A DNA stretch of 50,878 nt from Amylostereum areolatum (lineage: Eukaryota > Basidiomycota > Agaricomycetes > Russulales > Stereaceae): assembly GCA_012932865.1 (NCBI GenBank), contig SAXG01000033.1, positions 421,067 to 471,944 of the forward strand, read 5' to 3'. Both the position numbers and the translations under genes were made by a program. Position 1 is the stretch's first letter, and each line of letters starts with the position of its first letter. This document shows, one piece after another, positions 35,830 through 48,328 of this stretch. The notes under the pieces were generated by a model, which was not told the DNA's origin, made no database searches, and saw only the letters and a list, made by a program, of their open reading frames with translations.

Positions 35830-38800
35830 AAGTCATGTTCGGACTCCCTCGCGTCTGCCATGCACACCAAATTCGTATCTTCTCTGCCAGAGAGCGTCTG
35901 CAGTTTGGCACCTTGAACGCGCAATATGTCGTCAAAGTATCCGAGTGCTAAGTTACTCATCGCGACCTATATACCCCATCGACAGGGCCCCTGTGGGGAA
36001 ACGGTGTTCTAGACCGGTGACTGGTGCGTTGCTATGTCTCGAGGGGGTGTACACTACTCACGGTCTATTGCCCACAGGGTATGTCGGACAAAAATCCTGG
36101 GAAACCTGTGGCCTCAACTCGGTCGAATGCGCCGGTCATTACGCGTATATCAAGCTTGTTGTCCCCGTCTTCTACAGCGGCCTTCAAGCATACAATCGGC
36201 ATCTCTAGTGCATCTGCAAGGTGCGTTTCATCCTCCCTCCTCCTGTACCCTTTCCCAACTGGAATACAAACCTGCGCTAGGGTGCTTCCCGAGGAACCTA
36301 AGCACTGCTCATATCTGAAACGATTCTGCCGTCCCGGTCTCTAGAGCATCCATCGCTTGGCTTCGGTCCATGCCATGAACACGGCCGCGCGCAAGACCGT
36401 CTGTTTCTCATACTGTTCCGCCACTAATGATGCCCTCAGGAAAGCTGGCGCGCTCAAGATCATCCACGACAAGTCTCGCGCGAAAAAGACGGCAGACGAT
36501 GGAGAAGTGGAAGAAACCGTTCTCACCCGCGGAGGAGGCCCAGAAAGAGTTGGAAATATATATCGATAAGGCGGTACACCGTTACACGAAGACCTCAACT
36601 CTCTCAAAGTGGTGGACTTATTCAAGCGAACATCAGACGAGACGCGTAAGTACTCTGCGATGCTCCAGTACTCACTCGTACTGATGCATCTTGCAGGATT
36701 ATGAACTGTTGAGCTACGCCCCGAATATAACCGTCCGGAACAGTACATCTGGCAATGCATCTCTGTCCCGCCCGTTTGCATCCGCCCCTCTGCTGCGCAG
36801 GATGGCGCTTTCAATGAAGATGATCTACAGTCAAACTTACTGAGATTGTCTTGACCAATGCTCTCATCAAGCAAGGTCTCGTCAAGGGCGTACCAACTGC
36901 GTAATTCATGGCCCGTTCTTTTATTACCTATCCAATCCTCTTACTTATTTTTCTTCCACAGGATCAACGAGAGTTCCTGTAACTTTCCATTGCCATGTAC
37001 ATCAACTCGTAGCTGCCTGGCGTGCCCTCGCAAATGGGCCAGAAGCCTGTCCGCGGCCAACGTCTGAAGGGAAAACAAGGTCGCTTCCGTGGCAACCTCT
37101 CCAGCAAGTGCATCGATTTCTCAAGTCAAACAGTCATCTCCCCAGACCCCAACCAAGGTCGCCGTGAACGCATGGCCAAATCTTCACCTACCGTGAGCGC
37201 GTCACAACTTTCAACATCGACAAGCTTAAGAAGGCGGTTCATAATGGTTGCGACGTCCATCCGGGAACAAACTACGGCGGGCAGCAGCGGATTCAAGAAG
37301 TACCTGAAGTTCGGTAACCGCAATGCGATCGCGGACCGGCCGCGGTACGGGGACGTCGTTGAGAGGCATATCATCGATGGAGATGTTACGTTGTTTAATT
37401 GGCAACCCAGTCCCCACAAGGTAAGTATATGCACCTCACTTGGCGAACTGCAGCTGACAACATAACCAGCTCTCCATCATGTGTCACAGGGTACGCGTCT
37501 TCCTCCCGTTTGAAGGACTCGCGGTTCTTATTGTTGACTCCAGGTTAAAGTTCGGCCATGGCGATCCTTCCGTTTGAAGGAATGCGTCTGCAACCCTTAC
37601 AACGCTGATTTCGACGGAGATGAGATGAACTTACGTACGTATGCATCCTAATTAACCTTGGTCGACGCACTAACCGTCATCCTACAGATATTCCTCAAAC
37701 CGAAGAAGCACGTACGGAAGCCCTGGAGCTCATGGGCGTCAAGCACAGTATCGTCACACCCTGGAACGGCGAGCACGTCATCGCCGCCATCCAGGATTTC
37801 ATTACCGCCTCTTATCTCCTCACCTTACGCGACCACTTCCTCGACCGACGCCAGTTCACTCAAATATGCCCCTACTTCGCTGACGCGGACGTGCAAACCG
37901 ACATACCTCCCCCCAACCATATGGAAACCCGTACAACTCTGGACTGGAAAGCGGTATTCAATGTGCTCATGCGCCCGAATAAACAGTCCAACGTTCTCGT
38001 GAACGTCGAGAGCAAGTGCAACAAGGAGATCAAGCCGGACAAAAAGTGCTACGAAGAAGTCTGTGTTTGGAGTTATCATGAGGGATTACGGCTCGCACGA
38101 GGCGGCCATGGCCATGAACCGTACCGCGAAGCTCTGCGCACGTTGGTTGGTAAGTCCGTTGCCCTTCGTTTCCCGCCCACCTGCTGACGAGGTGAATAGC
38201 AATTTTTGGCTTTTCCTTGGGCATCAACGACGTCATTCCCGGTCCCATCCTGTCAGGGAAAAAGGACGAGCTCGTCGAGGCAGCCTACCAAGTCTGTCAG
38301 CAATACATCGAGCTCGCGAAACAGGGAAAACTGGAGAATAAATCCGGATGTAATCGAGAGCAGACGCTGGAGGCCATGATCTCTGGTGTCCGAAGTGCGT
38401 GACAAGGTCGGGGAGATCTGTATGAAGGAACTCAGCAGGCATGACGCCCCGCTGATCATTGCGACATGCGGATCGAAAGGTCAGCCCATGTCTTCCAACC
38501 GCCCGCATACTCTGACTGATAAGTTTCTCCCCAGGTTCGGTCATCAACGTCTCCCAGATGGTAGCTTGCATCGACCAACAAATTTTGCTGGTCATCGTGT
38601 ACCCGATGGCTTCCAGGATCGCTCGCTTCCTCATTTCCCGAAGAAGTTCAAGAAACCTCCATCCAAGGGTTTATTCCGAAATAGCTTCCACACAGGCATC
38701 AGCCCACGGAGTTCCCCTTCCATGCCATCTCTGGACGTGAAGGTCTGGTAAGACGGCCGAGACTGGATACATGCAGCGGCGGCTGAGGAAGGTACTGGAG

Positions 38801-40921
38801 GATCTTACGACACAGTCTGATCTCTCTGTTCGAAATGGCACAGGCGGGGTTGTCCAGTTTCGTTTCGGAGACGACGGGTTGGACCCTGCGTACTTGGAGG
38901 GCGACGCTCAAGCTATCGAGTTTGTACGGGCTTGGATGCACTCCATGGTGGGTCCCCCTCGCCCTCTGCTGAAGTAGCTTCACTCATCCCTTTGTCTGCT
39001 TTATAGGCGATCGGGCCACGGAAAGCTCGCGGGTTGCTTCCTTACGAAATCTGAGACGTCGATCGAGAACTGTCCCAGCGGCAGTTTGTCGTGGAGTGTA
39101 CCGCCACATATATATCGACGGTTCGCAACTTCATCCGCGAACATGTCGTGGTGCGGCTCGTGGAGGCACGAAAGAGTCGGGGGATGTTTGAAGCCTTGGA
39201 GCGCGATGGAGAGTGGGACGAATTCACGGACCAGTCTATGGGCGCAGATGGTGAATGTTTGTGCGATCATGATATCCAGCCATGCTAACATATAAGGGCA
39301 GCGGCTTCCAGTGCTTTTGTGGATCATAAGGTCAAGGTCACAGAGGAACAACTGAAGACATTGCTCAGTGTAGCATGAACGAAGTATGTCCCGGGTAAAA
39401 TTGAACCTGGTCTTTTTTATTCTTATTTCTTCTCTCGACAAAAACTCACCATTCGCGCAAATACAGGATCGACTGCCCGGCGCCGTCCGCGCCCAGACCA
39501 TCGGAGAACCGGCGGATACGCAGATGACGCTAAAGACCTTCCATTTCGCTGGTGTCGCATCCATGAGCGTCGCCCTCGGTGTGCCGCGCATAAAAGATAT
39601 CATCATCAACGCCGCGAAGGTCATCAACACACCGATCGTCAGTTGCAAACTTGTAACCGCGGCATTAGCACGTATCGTAAAGGGGAAATTGGAGAAAACG
39701 CATCTCGGAGACGCAAGTCCTTCCTCAGCTTCTTCGTGCAGCATTGCGTATAACCTCAGTGATCTCAGATTGCATCAGTGCTGGAGGAGGCTTGGGCGCC
39801 CGAATACCCAAACATTGGGATCATCGTCGACGTGAAGAGTATTCAGGCTTTGCAGGTCTGTGAATGTTTAACCTTCATAATTGTACGGCTCCTCATTCAG
39901 CCCTGTAGTTGGAGTTTACCTTGGACGACATCAAGTGAACGATCGTGGCCGCGAAGAAGTTGAAGATTAAGCAAGAAGTGAATAGATGGCACTCAGTAAC
40001 AAAAATGCGATCCCTATAACCTGCTTCTGATATAAAATACTACCATCATCCCTCGCAAACACCGGCTCCGTATCCACGTTGGTGGTCCGGAAAGTACCAT
40101 CGTCTCCGGGAACACAAGAGAGCATTGCAGGATGTCGTTGTGAAGGTGAGGGTTCATGTGGTGTTGTCGTGCACCGTTCTTCATCTATTCTGATTCCTGA
40201 AGGGTGTCAACACCATTACCCGTGTGGTCATCGACGTCATCGAAGAGGATAACGACCGTGGAAAGGGCAACAAAGAGCTTCTTGTCGAAGGATATGGTCT
40301 CCAGAAGGCCATGACCGAGGGTAGGTCTTCGAGCTGTCACCCCTCGTATACCTAACGGTTCGTGTCGCCTTTTCCCCAGGAATTGTCGGAGAGCAGACGA
40401 CGACTAACCATGTCATCGAGACGCAAAAAGTCCTGGGAATCGAGTCCGCTCGTCTGACGATCATCAACGAGATTCAATATACGATACAGACGCACGGAAT
40501 GAGTATCGACCCACGACCTGTCATGCTTCCTGGGGATGTTATGACTTATAAGGCGAGTTCCTCACGGCTCCGCCCTCCTACTGTAGGCTAACGTGGTGGC
40601 TTCGGTAGGGAGAGGTCTTGGGCATCACACGGTTCGGCGTGGCGAAGATGAAGGACAGTGCATTGGTGCTGGCCTCCTTCGAAAAGACAACGGACCATCT
40701 GTTCGATGCCTTGACGTATGGGAGACGCACAGTATCTCGGGCGTATCAAAGAGCACTATCGTGGGGAATCCAGCCGCAAACTGTGGAACATCCACGTACG
40801 TCTTCACCTTGTCATCTCCATGTGTGCCACGGCTGACGCTGTTATATATATGCTTGCGCTAGCCTCTCCCGCAGTCGCACTAAGCAAGCCAAGGAAGCTA
40901 CTGTTTGAGGGCACGCTTTGA
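35830..40921 (+). pseudogene. RPC1: RNA polymerase III largest subunit (RPC1/RPC160), decayed copy
   Basis: Successive blocks match the family in order: TLNAQYVVKVSEC/VTHRDLY near 35915-35970, ETCGLNSVECAGHYAYIKL (about 36095), [61 protein letters not shown] (37601-37630, the active-site metal loop), [54 protein letters not shown], and GEVLGITRFGVAKMKDS near the end. Decay is plain: an in-frame TAA at 35949-35951, the normally invariant NRQPSLH motif reads NWQPSPH (37397-37417), and frameshifts occur inside exons (about 36090, 37170-37280, 38560-38760, 39010-39120, 40710). Some single-base shifts lie in homopolymers and might be sequence errors; the stop and the substitutions are harder to explain that way. 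The enzyme normally transcribes tRNA and 5S RNA genes. Confidence 0.85.
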
Positions 40922-42859
40922 TCCGTCGGGCTAGGTAGTGTGGAAAGAATGTGTATAAGGGATCGCAAGTTAATGTAGTTCTAAATCCTTTGTGATTGTT
41001 ACTTGTATCCAGTGTAACATCCTGGAGAACCCGGGCTTCTTTCTTTGGGATACGTGGTAGCAGGCGGCACGATGTTCAACGGATACGTCCAAGGTCTTTA
41101 GGCCTGAAATAGCAAGAGCCTTCTTCGCTTGGCAAGCACTCAGAAGATCAAGGAAATGTGCAGGAATATCATGCGGCAATAGTAACAAGAATGAGAAGAG
41201 GCGATGGGACATAGGTGCAATCGCAGATCTGCGGGTGAGTTGAGACGTAGGGGGGGGAGCGAAAGTAAAGCCGGAAGCATGGGACCGTGGAAGTACCGAA
41301 CGCGGCACGGAGACGAAAAACATACAATAGATACCGTCATATCGTGTACACGAAAGAAAGTGACCGCAAAACGAAGACAACGGGTGGCGATACCAATCCG
41401 GGCCAGAGAAAACACGGCGTATGCAAAAGACAACGTACTCGCCACCGCGTCAAGCTGTCGGTGCCTGGCCTATAATCTGCGACATCTAGAGACGTCAAAA
41501 CACCTGTCCAATACCATCAGCATCACATCCAAACCACAGCAAAATAGAGCACACCTTTAAAATGAACATAAGTCTCCTAAGTCTGTCCAAGGCCACGCCT
41601 CATTCTCCAACGTCCGAGTGATACCCCACGTGCTCTCCACATGTCGTACGAGGTTAACGTTCTCGTAAGTGTATGGCGCCTCCCTTGGAGATGACCCAGT
41701 GGCAGCGGTTTGGGCGACGGCGGCGACGGTCACGGTCCTCGTTTGCGAGGCGAGAATCCTGGCCGAACGTTTGCGCTTGTGCCCCCGACGAGATGGTCGT
41801 CCGGAGCCTGTGGGGGTCACCGCGAGGACGAGAGGAGAAGAAGAAGAAATTGAAGATAAAGAGGAAAAGAAAGATATTGCACCAGGTCGACGACGGGGGC
41901 CAGCACCATTCGACGCACGCCGACACGGAATTCATAAGAAAGCCATGCGACGCGCGACCTGCATGCGCGCGGCACACGACCGAGGTCGCATGCCAGCGAG
42001 CACACACACTTGAAAGTGGTGGGGCGAGGGCGGGAGCAGGGACGAAAGAAGGTACTTAGCGACGACCGAGGACAGGAGATTCCCACGCGCCATGCCGGCG
42101 GTGGTCTAAACCGGAGATCCCCGCGCGCTGGCGCAGGCGCAGGCGCACTGGCAGTGGCAATCGCTTCTCGTCATCGTCGTCCTCGACCTCGAGCATCGGT
42201 CCCACGGCACATCCGACACCGCGAATTGCGGCTTTCGCGACAGCTCCCAGGCAGAGCGCCGCATGCCTGCGCGAGCTCGCCTGCCTTTGCGTTAGCTATT
42301 CGTAGTCGGTCGACTCGGTCGCCGTCGTGGTTCCTATCTGGCTCTTCTCCACTTTTCCTTCCGCCCCTCGTCATCAGAAAATTGGACGTTTTCCTCTCAC
42401 CACATGTCGCATTGTGCGGTCCAGGTTAGTCTTAGTCCAGGGTCTTCCTCAGCCGCGCTTAGATTCGGACGCCAATGCTCATCATCCCCCAGGTCTTTTC
42501 TACGCACGTCAACGACGACGTATCATCTCCTGTCGACCGTTCCGTCGCCTATTTCTCTCAAGTTCTGCTCGCTGGGCTGCTGGGCATCGGCGGCGCACGT
42601 TCAGTGCTCAAACCACGGGAGAAGAAGTCTGCAGAGGCGGAAAGGCCGAAGAAGCAACCGCCGCTGTCAATGTCTGCGCGTCCGACGGCCTGAAAAATCG
42701 ACTCGTGACTGTCCAGGGACGGTGTCGGTGCACAATCGAATGTGACAAGAACGACGGCGGGACACTCGGCCGCGCCTCGTGTCCACGAAGTGATTATAGC
42801 GAGTGGTAAGTGTCTGAACACGCTGCCGCTCGTCGAGCTCAACAACGCCGCCGCGGTCG

Positions 42860-42867
42860 TATAAAAA
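42860..42867 (+). promoter_or_regulatory. TATA box of HMG copy 3
   Basis: Same TATAAAAA, 49-56 bases before the start codon at 42916. Confidence 0.6.
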
Positions 42868-42915
42868 GCAGCCCATAATGCCCCCAACTGGCACCCACAT
42901 TCGCTCAAGAACGAC

Positions 42916-44374
42916 ATGGCCGACCTCTACTATCCCATGGGCCTCTACGACCCTCACAACGGTACGCACACTCCCTTATCACACCCACGCCTCAAGGCAG
43001 ATCCTGATCTCCCCCCCCTTCACAGATCCCCTGCTCACCACGTTCGCGGCGTGGTCATCCCAACCCTTGCAGTCATCCTGTCCCCCCGCCGGTCTTGGCC
43101 GGGACCAGTCCAAATGCGAGACAAGCACCCCGGATTTCTCTATCGATCTCGTGTCCCCCCCCGGTCTCTTCCGCGCGAGCCCCCCGACGCTTGACTCTTC
43201 CGTGCTCCCGCCTTGCGCGCCCAGCGACCCTTTCGACACTGACGGCGCTCGCGCTCGCTCTCTCCCCGGTCCCATACGAACTTCCAAAAACCAGGTCTTA
43301 GACCACGGCGCCCCTCCCGCCCATGTCCCGCGCCCTTCCAATTCTTTCATCCTCTTCCGCACAGAACTCTCGTCACGGTATCGAGACACCGTCAACTGCA
43401 GCAACCGCGACTTCAGCCGGTTTGCCTCCGGCGTATGGCGCTCGCTGTCGGACAAGGCCAAGGGAGCGTACAAGGAACGGGCCAAAGCGGCCAAAGCTGA
43501 ACACGCTCGAAGACATCCCAACTACCGCTACTCGCCCAAACGACGCTCGAAGACGGGACAAAAATGCGACGATGCCTCGAAAGATACCTCCGGTGTGCAG
43601 GGCCTCCAGCTCGTCGAGCTTGTGACGCGAGAAGTCGAGGTCGCGAACGCGGGCCAGGGCGGTGACAGCGACGCCTTTCCCTCCGCTCTCACTGTGGAAA
43701 ATAGTGCTCTACCCGTTAATGCGACAACCCCCTCCTCTTCTTTTTGTTCTTCGCCCTCTCCGCCCTCTCCGCCCTCTCCGCCCTCTCCACCCTCTCCACC
43801 CTCTTTCCTCGCCCCTTCTTCCCCGTCCTGCCCCATATCCCCACCGTCCGTCTCTTCGCCGCCCGTTCCCCTCTCCCCCTGTGCCGCCGCCGAACCTTCT
43901 TCGCCGCCTTCCGAAGTGACTGCCTGCGATTCCCAGTGGGAGGCCTTCATCGCTGGACTCGCTGGCCAATACCATGACCAACGCGACGCCGCGTGGACGT
44001 CCGCTCCCATCCCGCTCTCGCACCAGTCGCCTGGGTCCCCTGCCAACGAGCTGATCGAGCCGTACGACATCGACTGGGAGAAGGTCATGGCGGAGATCAT
44101 GGCGGGCCCTCCCGACACATCGTATACTGTCCAGCCGCCGCTTACCGCCAATGGCGCGGACGCTCCTCCCCTGCCCGTCGATGCACCCGCCGAGCATCCG
44201 TCTTTCCCACTTCTCCCACTCGGAAGCACGGAGCTCGATTCTTCCGACTTTTGGTCCAGCGCGCTGTACCCCTCAGCCTTAAACGAATCGTTCGACGCCG
44301 TCCCGAGAAGCGCGAAAGTCGGCTCTCTCTTTGAAGACTTGTCTTGGACCGAGTTTCTCGCCCTTTTCGATTGA
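42916..44374 (+). CDS. HMG-box transcription factor, copy 3
   Basis: Exons 42916-42961 and 43026-44374, intron 42962-43025. The 464-residue product is the same as that of copies 1 and 2. The reading frame is fully intact although the adjoining RPC1 is a pseudogene and a broken HMG remnant lies 270 bp downstream. Only 34 bases of the shared 3' flank are kept after the stop codon, so this copy must use a different polyadenylation region from copies 1 and 2. Confidence 0.85.
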
Positions 44375-44645
44375 TTGGGGCCGTTGCCATTGCATATGTC
44401 CCTTTTTTCCGTCCCGTCTTATTCTTCTGTGCTTCCTGTTCCTTTACGTATTACCCTTTCTTCCCAGCCATCGCCCTCCCCCGATTGAATGCGGCTGCCC
44501 GTACTCACCGTGATGTATCAGTGTCTGTATATATGGGCCTCCATTCGCCTTGTATTCTTTACCATTCATACGCGTTTCAATCCATGCCCCCTTCCATACT
44601 ATCGTGCATAAGACGACATGACCTCGTGCTCCCCCCTGTCTCCCC

Positions 44646-44967
44646 ATGCATGAACTGCTGCAGCCTCACAACATCGACTGGGAGAAGGTCCTGACGGGTA
44701 CTCCCAATATTTATATCGCCCACTGTCCAACCCGCCGCCGCCTGACCCTCCATCGCCCCTCGAGGCATCCGCCGAGTATTCTACTTTTCCTTTTCAACCC
44801 TTTGGCCTCGGAGGTGCAGACCTGGATTCCGCGGATTTCTGATCGAGCGCGCTGGAACCTCCAGCCTCGGATCAGTCGCCCTACGCCGTCGCGAGGAGCG
44901 TGAACGACGGTTCTCTCTCTCACGATTTGGCCTGGACAGATTTCCGAGCCCTTTTCCAGACCCACAT
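44646..44967 (+). pseudogene. Remnant of a diverged HMG-family gene (C-terminal part only)
   Basis: The frame HELLQPHNIDWEKVL parallels NELIEPYDIDWEKVM of the intact HMG gene. After a shift, the text ADLDSADF-stop-SSALEPP parallels ELDSSDFWSSALYP, and GSLSHDLAWTDFRALFQ parallels GSLFEDLSWTEFLALFD. The stop is a TGA where the intact gene has TGG for Trp. No HMG box is present. Divergence is far greater than among the three copies, so this is an older paralogue, now dead. Confidence 0.8.
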
Positions 44968-45436
44968 CTCATGCTCCGAGTCGAGTACCCGCCACACGCT
45001 CGTCTATGTTGTTCGCATAGTCTGTTTCAGTCCCCCTCCGCCAATACATATCTACATTACCGAAATTCCCCTTGTCTGAACCCCCGCACTAACTGTACAC
45101 CCGACAGGTACACCGTCTAGGCGATGAGTACAACCAAACCTCCGGGAGGGCTTTGAACTTACAAGATAACGTCGTGATGGAGCGTAAGGAACGAAGGATA
45201 ACTCGCGACGACAGTCCTTAGGAATACGAGTTGTATGTGCAGAAAGTGTCTGCGTAAACAACCGGGTTTCTATACTTCGTAAGGAATGCACATTGCGGGT
45301 AGGTCAAGGCTGTGAGTATGCTAATAGTAGCAAGTAAACCATAAGAGATACAAACTGAATTGTCGCCGAAGCACGTCCTCTGGGCCAACACCTCGCAGTG
45401 ACATGTGAATGCAGAAATGGAGAAAAACTCTGGCCT
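44968..45436. other. Spacer
   Basis: No gene seen. Confidence 0.5.
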
Positions 45437-46032
45437 TCAGTTGATCTTGAAGTATACGCAGTAGATGTAGTGGCAAGGAGAGATCCTGAAGAGGGCGGCC
45501 ATTAATGATCGGAGGGGGAAAAGAAAAGCACAACTCACATAAAAAGCCCAGCAGCGTCTTCGTAGCTTTGGTGACAGGCTCCGCAAGAGATCGAAAATTT
45601 GTGCGCCTGTATGCAGACAGATAAGGTCAAACCGCTATACGCAAGGTTAATGTTGGCCTGATCCACCTCTGCGTCCACGTTCGTGCAGGACCCTGCCAAG
45701 TCGTCGATACGAGATGCCTTTTGCTCGCGCTGTAAACGCAGCATTTCTCCATGAACTGCCCGCGCTCTCGCATTCTACAGTGAGACAAGAGGGGTTTGAA
45801 ACCGTGCATAAGACGGCATGGGCTGACGATCACGAACCTCGGATACAAGAGCCAGAGGGGTCTGTAAGCTGTTGCATGCCACGGCTGTCGAAGTTGTCTG
45901 GGTCACAGTACCCGCTGTGATAGTGGAAAGAGTAGTGGTGGCTGGATTATCAGTGCTCTGGGAAGATATCGCCACGGTGGTCGGAAAAGTACAGGTAAGA
46001 AAGGCGAGGAGCGTGATGAATTTCGGAAACAT
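45437..46032 (-). CDS. Small secreted protein
   Basis: ATG at 46032 begins MFPKFITLLAFLTCTFPTTV, a typical signal peptide (basic residue, hydrophobic core, cleavage likely after TVA). The mature part starts with a Thr/Ser-rich stretch (NPATTTLSTITAGTVTQTTS), which is a likely O-mannosylation region. An intron at about 45838-45765 (gttcgtgat...gcgagag) leads to RAVHGEMLRLQREQKASRID, DLAGSCTNVDAEVDQANINL and CIQAHKFSISCGACHQSYED. A final gtgagt intron gives a short last exon ending near 45437. The helical, Cys-containing second half recalls small fungal surface-binding proteins, but I cannot assign a family. It is expected outside the cell or in the wall. Confidence 0.55.
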
Positions 46033-46430
46033 ATTGATGATCTCAGGCTCCGAGTGCGATGGGCCTCGGCTGGCTTTGGAAGCTACACTGTTATTTAACG
46101 GTGCGACATTGTGTTCTAGCGCTCGTAAGGACAGCTACGTCGAGTGGATTGTCAGAGCGATGCGTCGGAAGAATGGATCTTTGTTGTATGGAATGAGAAT
46201 CGTTGCGTGAATTATCATTGTTTCGTACTACTTACCCGAAAAGTTGGATTACGTAACCCAGCACGCAGTGACACGCCTAGTAGAGATCTAGACTTACAAT
46301 CAAGAATTCAAACGCCCAACACTATTACTTCATTCACCCATTCTCTCTGTAATCCATGGGGATGAGCTTGTTCCGGTAAGAAAATGTTCAAATGGCATCG
46401 TTCTGAGATGGATATCCAGTCACTAAACTT

Positions 46431-47268
46431 ATGGCCTCCACAGGTTCACTACACCATCGCTATCATTTCCAGGACTTTCCCCCGGTCACTCTTCGACGAG
46501 AGTTTTCGACTGAACGTTGTGGTCCTATTTTTGGTTCCATGACTGCGCTCCGGCGAGAATTCAATCGAGAAGTAACTTCTGACTGTGATATCAGCAGCAC
46601 AGACGCACGTAAACCTTCTGAGACCCAAGTTCCAGGTGTGCCCCCTGGTGTATTGCGATTTCTTGCTACTGACCGCCTCGTTCATGTAGCTCTCGTTACC
46701 TCTTCAATTAATTCACCGCCCCCTGACGTGGGAACAACACTCTCCTCACATACATCTACACCCCGTAGCACCTTGATTCCTGCTCCCCAGGGACCCCTTT
46801 CCAAACCCAAAGCCGGAGGCTATCAGTTGGATCTAGCACTCGGCTGGGATCGCGGAAAGTACAAAGACGTACAGGTAATAGCAGCGTATCTTCATGTGTC
46901 AAGGCCGTATTGAACCTAAATTAGACTGCTTTACACGACATTGCAAAAGCGCATTTCAATGTCACCCTGCCGTACGAACAGCAGTCGGACAGTGCTAAAA
47001 TGTGTTTTCTATCCGCGGTACGAACTCACAGCTAATCTACATCGGATAGGCTCTTACTGGTGCTCGTAGGCCCAAGAACGTTTTACGTTTCTCAGCGCAA
47101 TACGTTGATGCATGGCCCGCGAGGGACTTTGCCAGAATGTATCTCAAAAATAAATCTGCAGACTTTCGTTACCACCAAGTCGCAAATGCCAGGTATGTCT
47201 GTCGCCTTATCCCTGAACTATCTCCATTCAATTTGCACCTCCTCAGGAAATTCGACCAAACAAAGTAG
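46431..47268 (+). CDS. Uncharacterised lineage-type protein (233 residues)
   Basis: Four exons, 46431-46874, 46925-47017, 47050-47192 and 47247-47268, all GT-AG and in frame, including a 32-base intron. The N-terminal part is disordered. The conserved-looking core is GGYQLDLALGWDRGKYKDVQ, then TALHDIAKAHFNVTLPYEQQ across the splice, and FSAQYVDAWPARDFARMYLK near the end. This layout (a Gly-Trp block, a helix with Leu/His/Ala, then a Trp-Pro block) resembles an uncharacterised family that I associate with agaricomycetes. The very short third intron is unusual, and the real splice could differ. No function is known. Confidence 0.6.
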
Positions 47269-48328
47269 AATGCTGTGTGTACGCTTACAATGAACGAGCT
47301 GTGGTCGCCCTCAATCCAGAAGACCTGTGTCGTGTCTCAAAGTGCATACGTCGAAATTTGGATTCCCCGAATGTTCACTCATCTTCTTGTTACAGCTTCC
47401 CGCTCCTCTTCCGAGTCGAATACTATCATTGTATCCTACCGATATCCTACCGAGTCCTTCACCGCGCGGGTGCTACGTTATCTTGCTATTTCTTGCCATA
47501 TGCGCTCCCGTTCACTCACGTCGGACATTTCATCCTGAGACTGAATGATACCGGAGCCGACAATCATTCCAAAGTTGACCTCATGAAGTCCGACTTGACC
47601 TGGCCACTCCAAGTAACATGTCCTTAGCTCGAAATCGTCAGCTGTGATCAAAGCTACCTCAGGCTGGAGTTATCCTCTCCATTTGTCGCGGTATCGCTCA
47701 TCGCGGAATACCTATCCTGAAACTCAATGACACACACATCCCGAGTGTGGTCCCGTTTGTCCTTATCGGGCAACGCAGGCGCCAGGAGACCGCGATACAC
47801 GAGCGACGCATATCGTGGCCTCGCAGTGCTCCTATGACATATATTGGTATTCTGCGTTAACCGCTGTCGTCGACGAAGGTGCAGACGAGGCGATCGAGCT
47901 CCAAGACATCAGGGTTGCCGGTCTGCTTCCACGGACCAGCGCGTCAAAGTGGTAACCATGCCATGCTCCTGGAGACGTACGAGATGAAGGACAACGTATC
48001 GTTGGTATGATGTAGATCTCATCCGCCCAAAGTCTGTGGCCTTACGTCGTACTTAGTATACGTTCTCGTTTTCCCAGCCGACGCTTAAGCACCAATTGCG
48101 ACCTCTTCGACTGCATCGATGTATGTAAGTATATGATCATGAACTAGTTCTGTCATCCCGAAACATGCACCCTACAAGTACCAGGTTCACAAGATATCGA
48201 TAAGTACCGGGTTTCGGCTGTGGCATCTAGATCCCGGACATGCTGGAACAGGCCATCGCACGTTCCCTCAGGCAACTCCTAATCGAAGAACTATCCACCG
48301 CTTGGGCCACTTCAAATTTCCTACATCT
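47269..48328. other. Spacer with coding-like fragments
   Basis: Plus-strand pieces such as ALTAVVDEGADEAIELQDIR near 47857-47916 and NHAMLLETYEMKDNVSL near 47958-48005 look like exons, but I cannot join them into a gene. Confidence 0.3.

Larger units (their letters stand above)
40823..44408 (+). repeat. Segmental duplication, copy 3 (direct)
   Basis: Matches 1-3592 of copy 1. From 41557 to 44408 the offset is a constant 40816. Before that there are six indels but almost no substitutions. The match ends in the T-run at 44403-44408, after which the flanks are unrelated (ggtcgtgcccc in copy 1, ccgtcccgtctt here). Confidence 0.95.
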
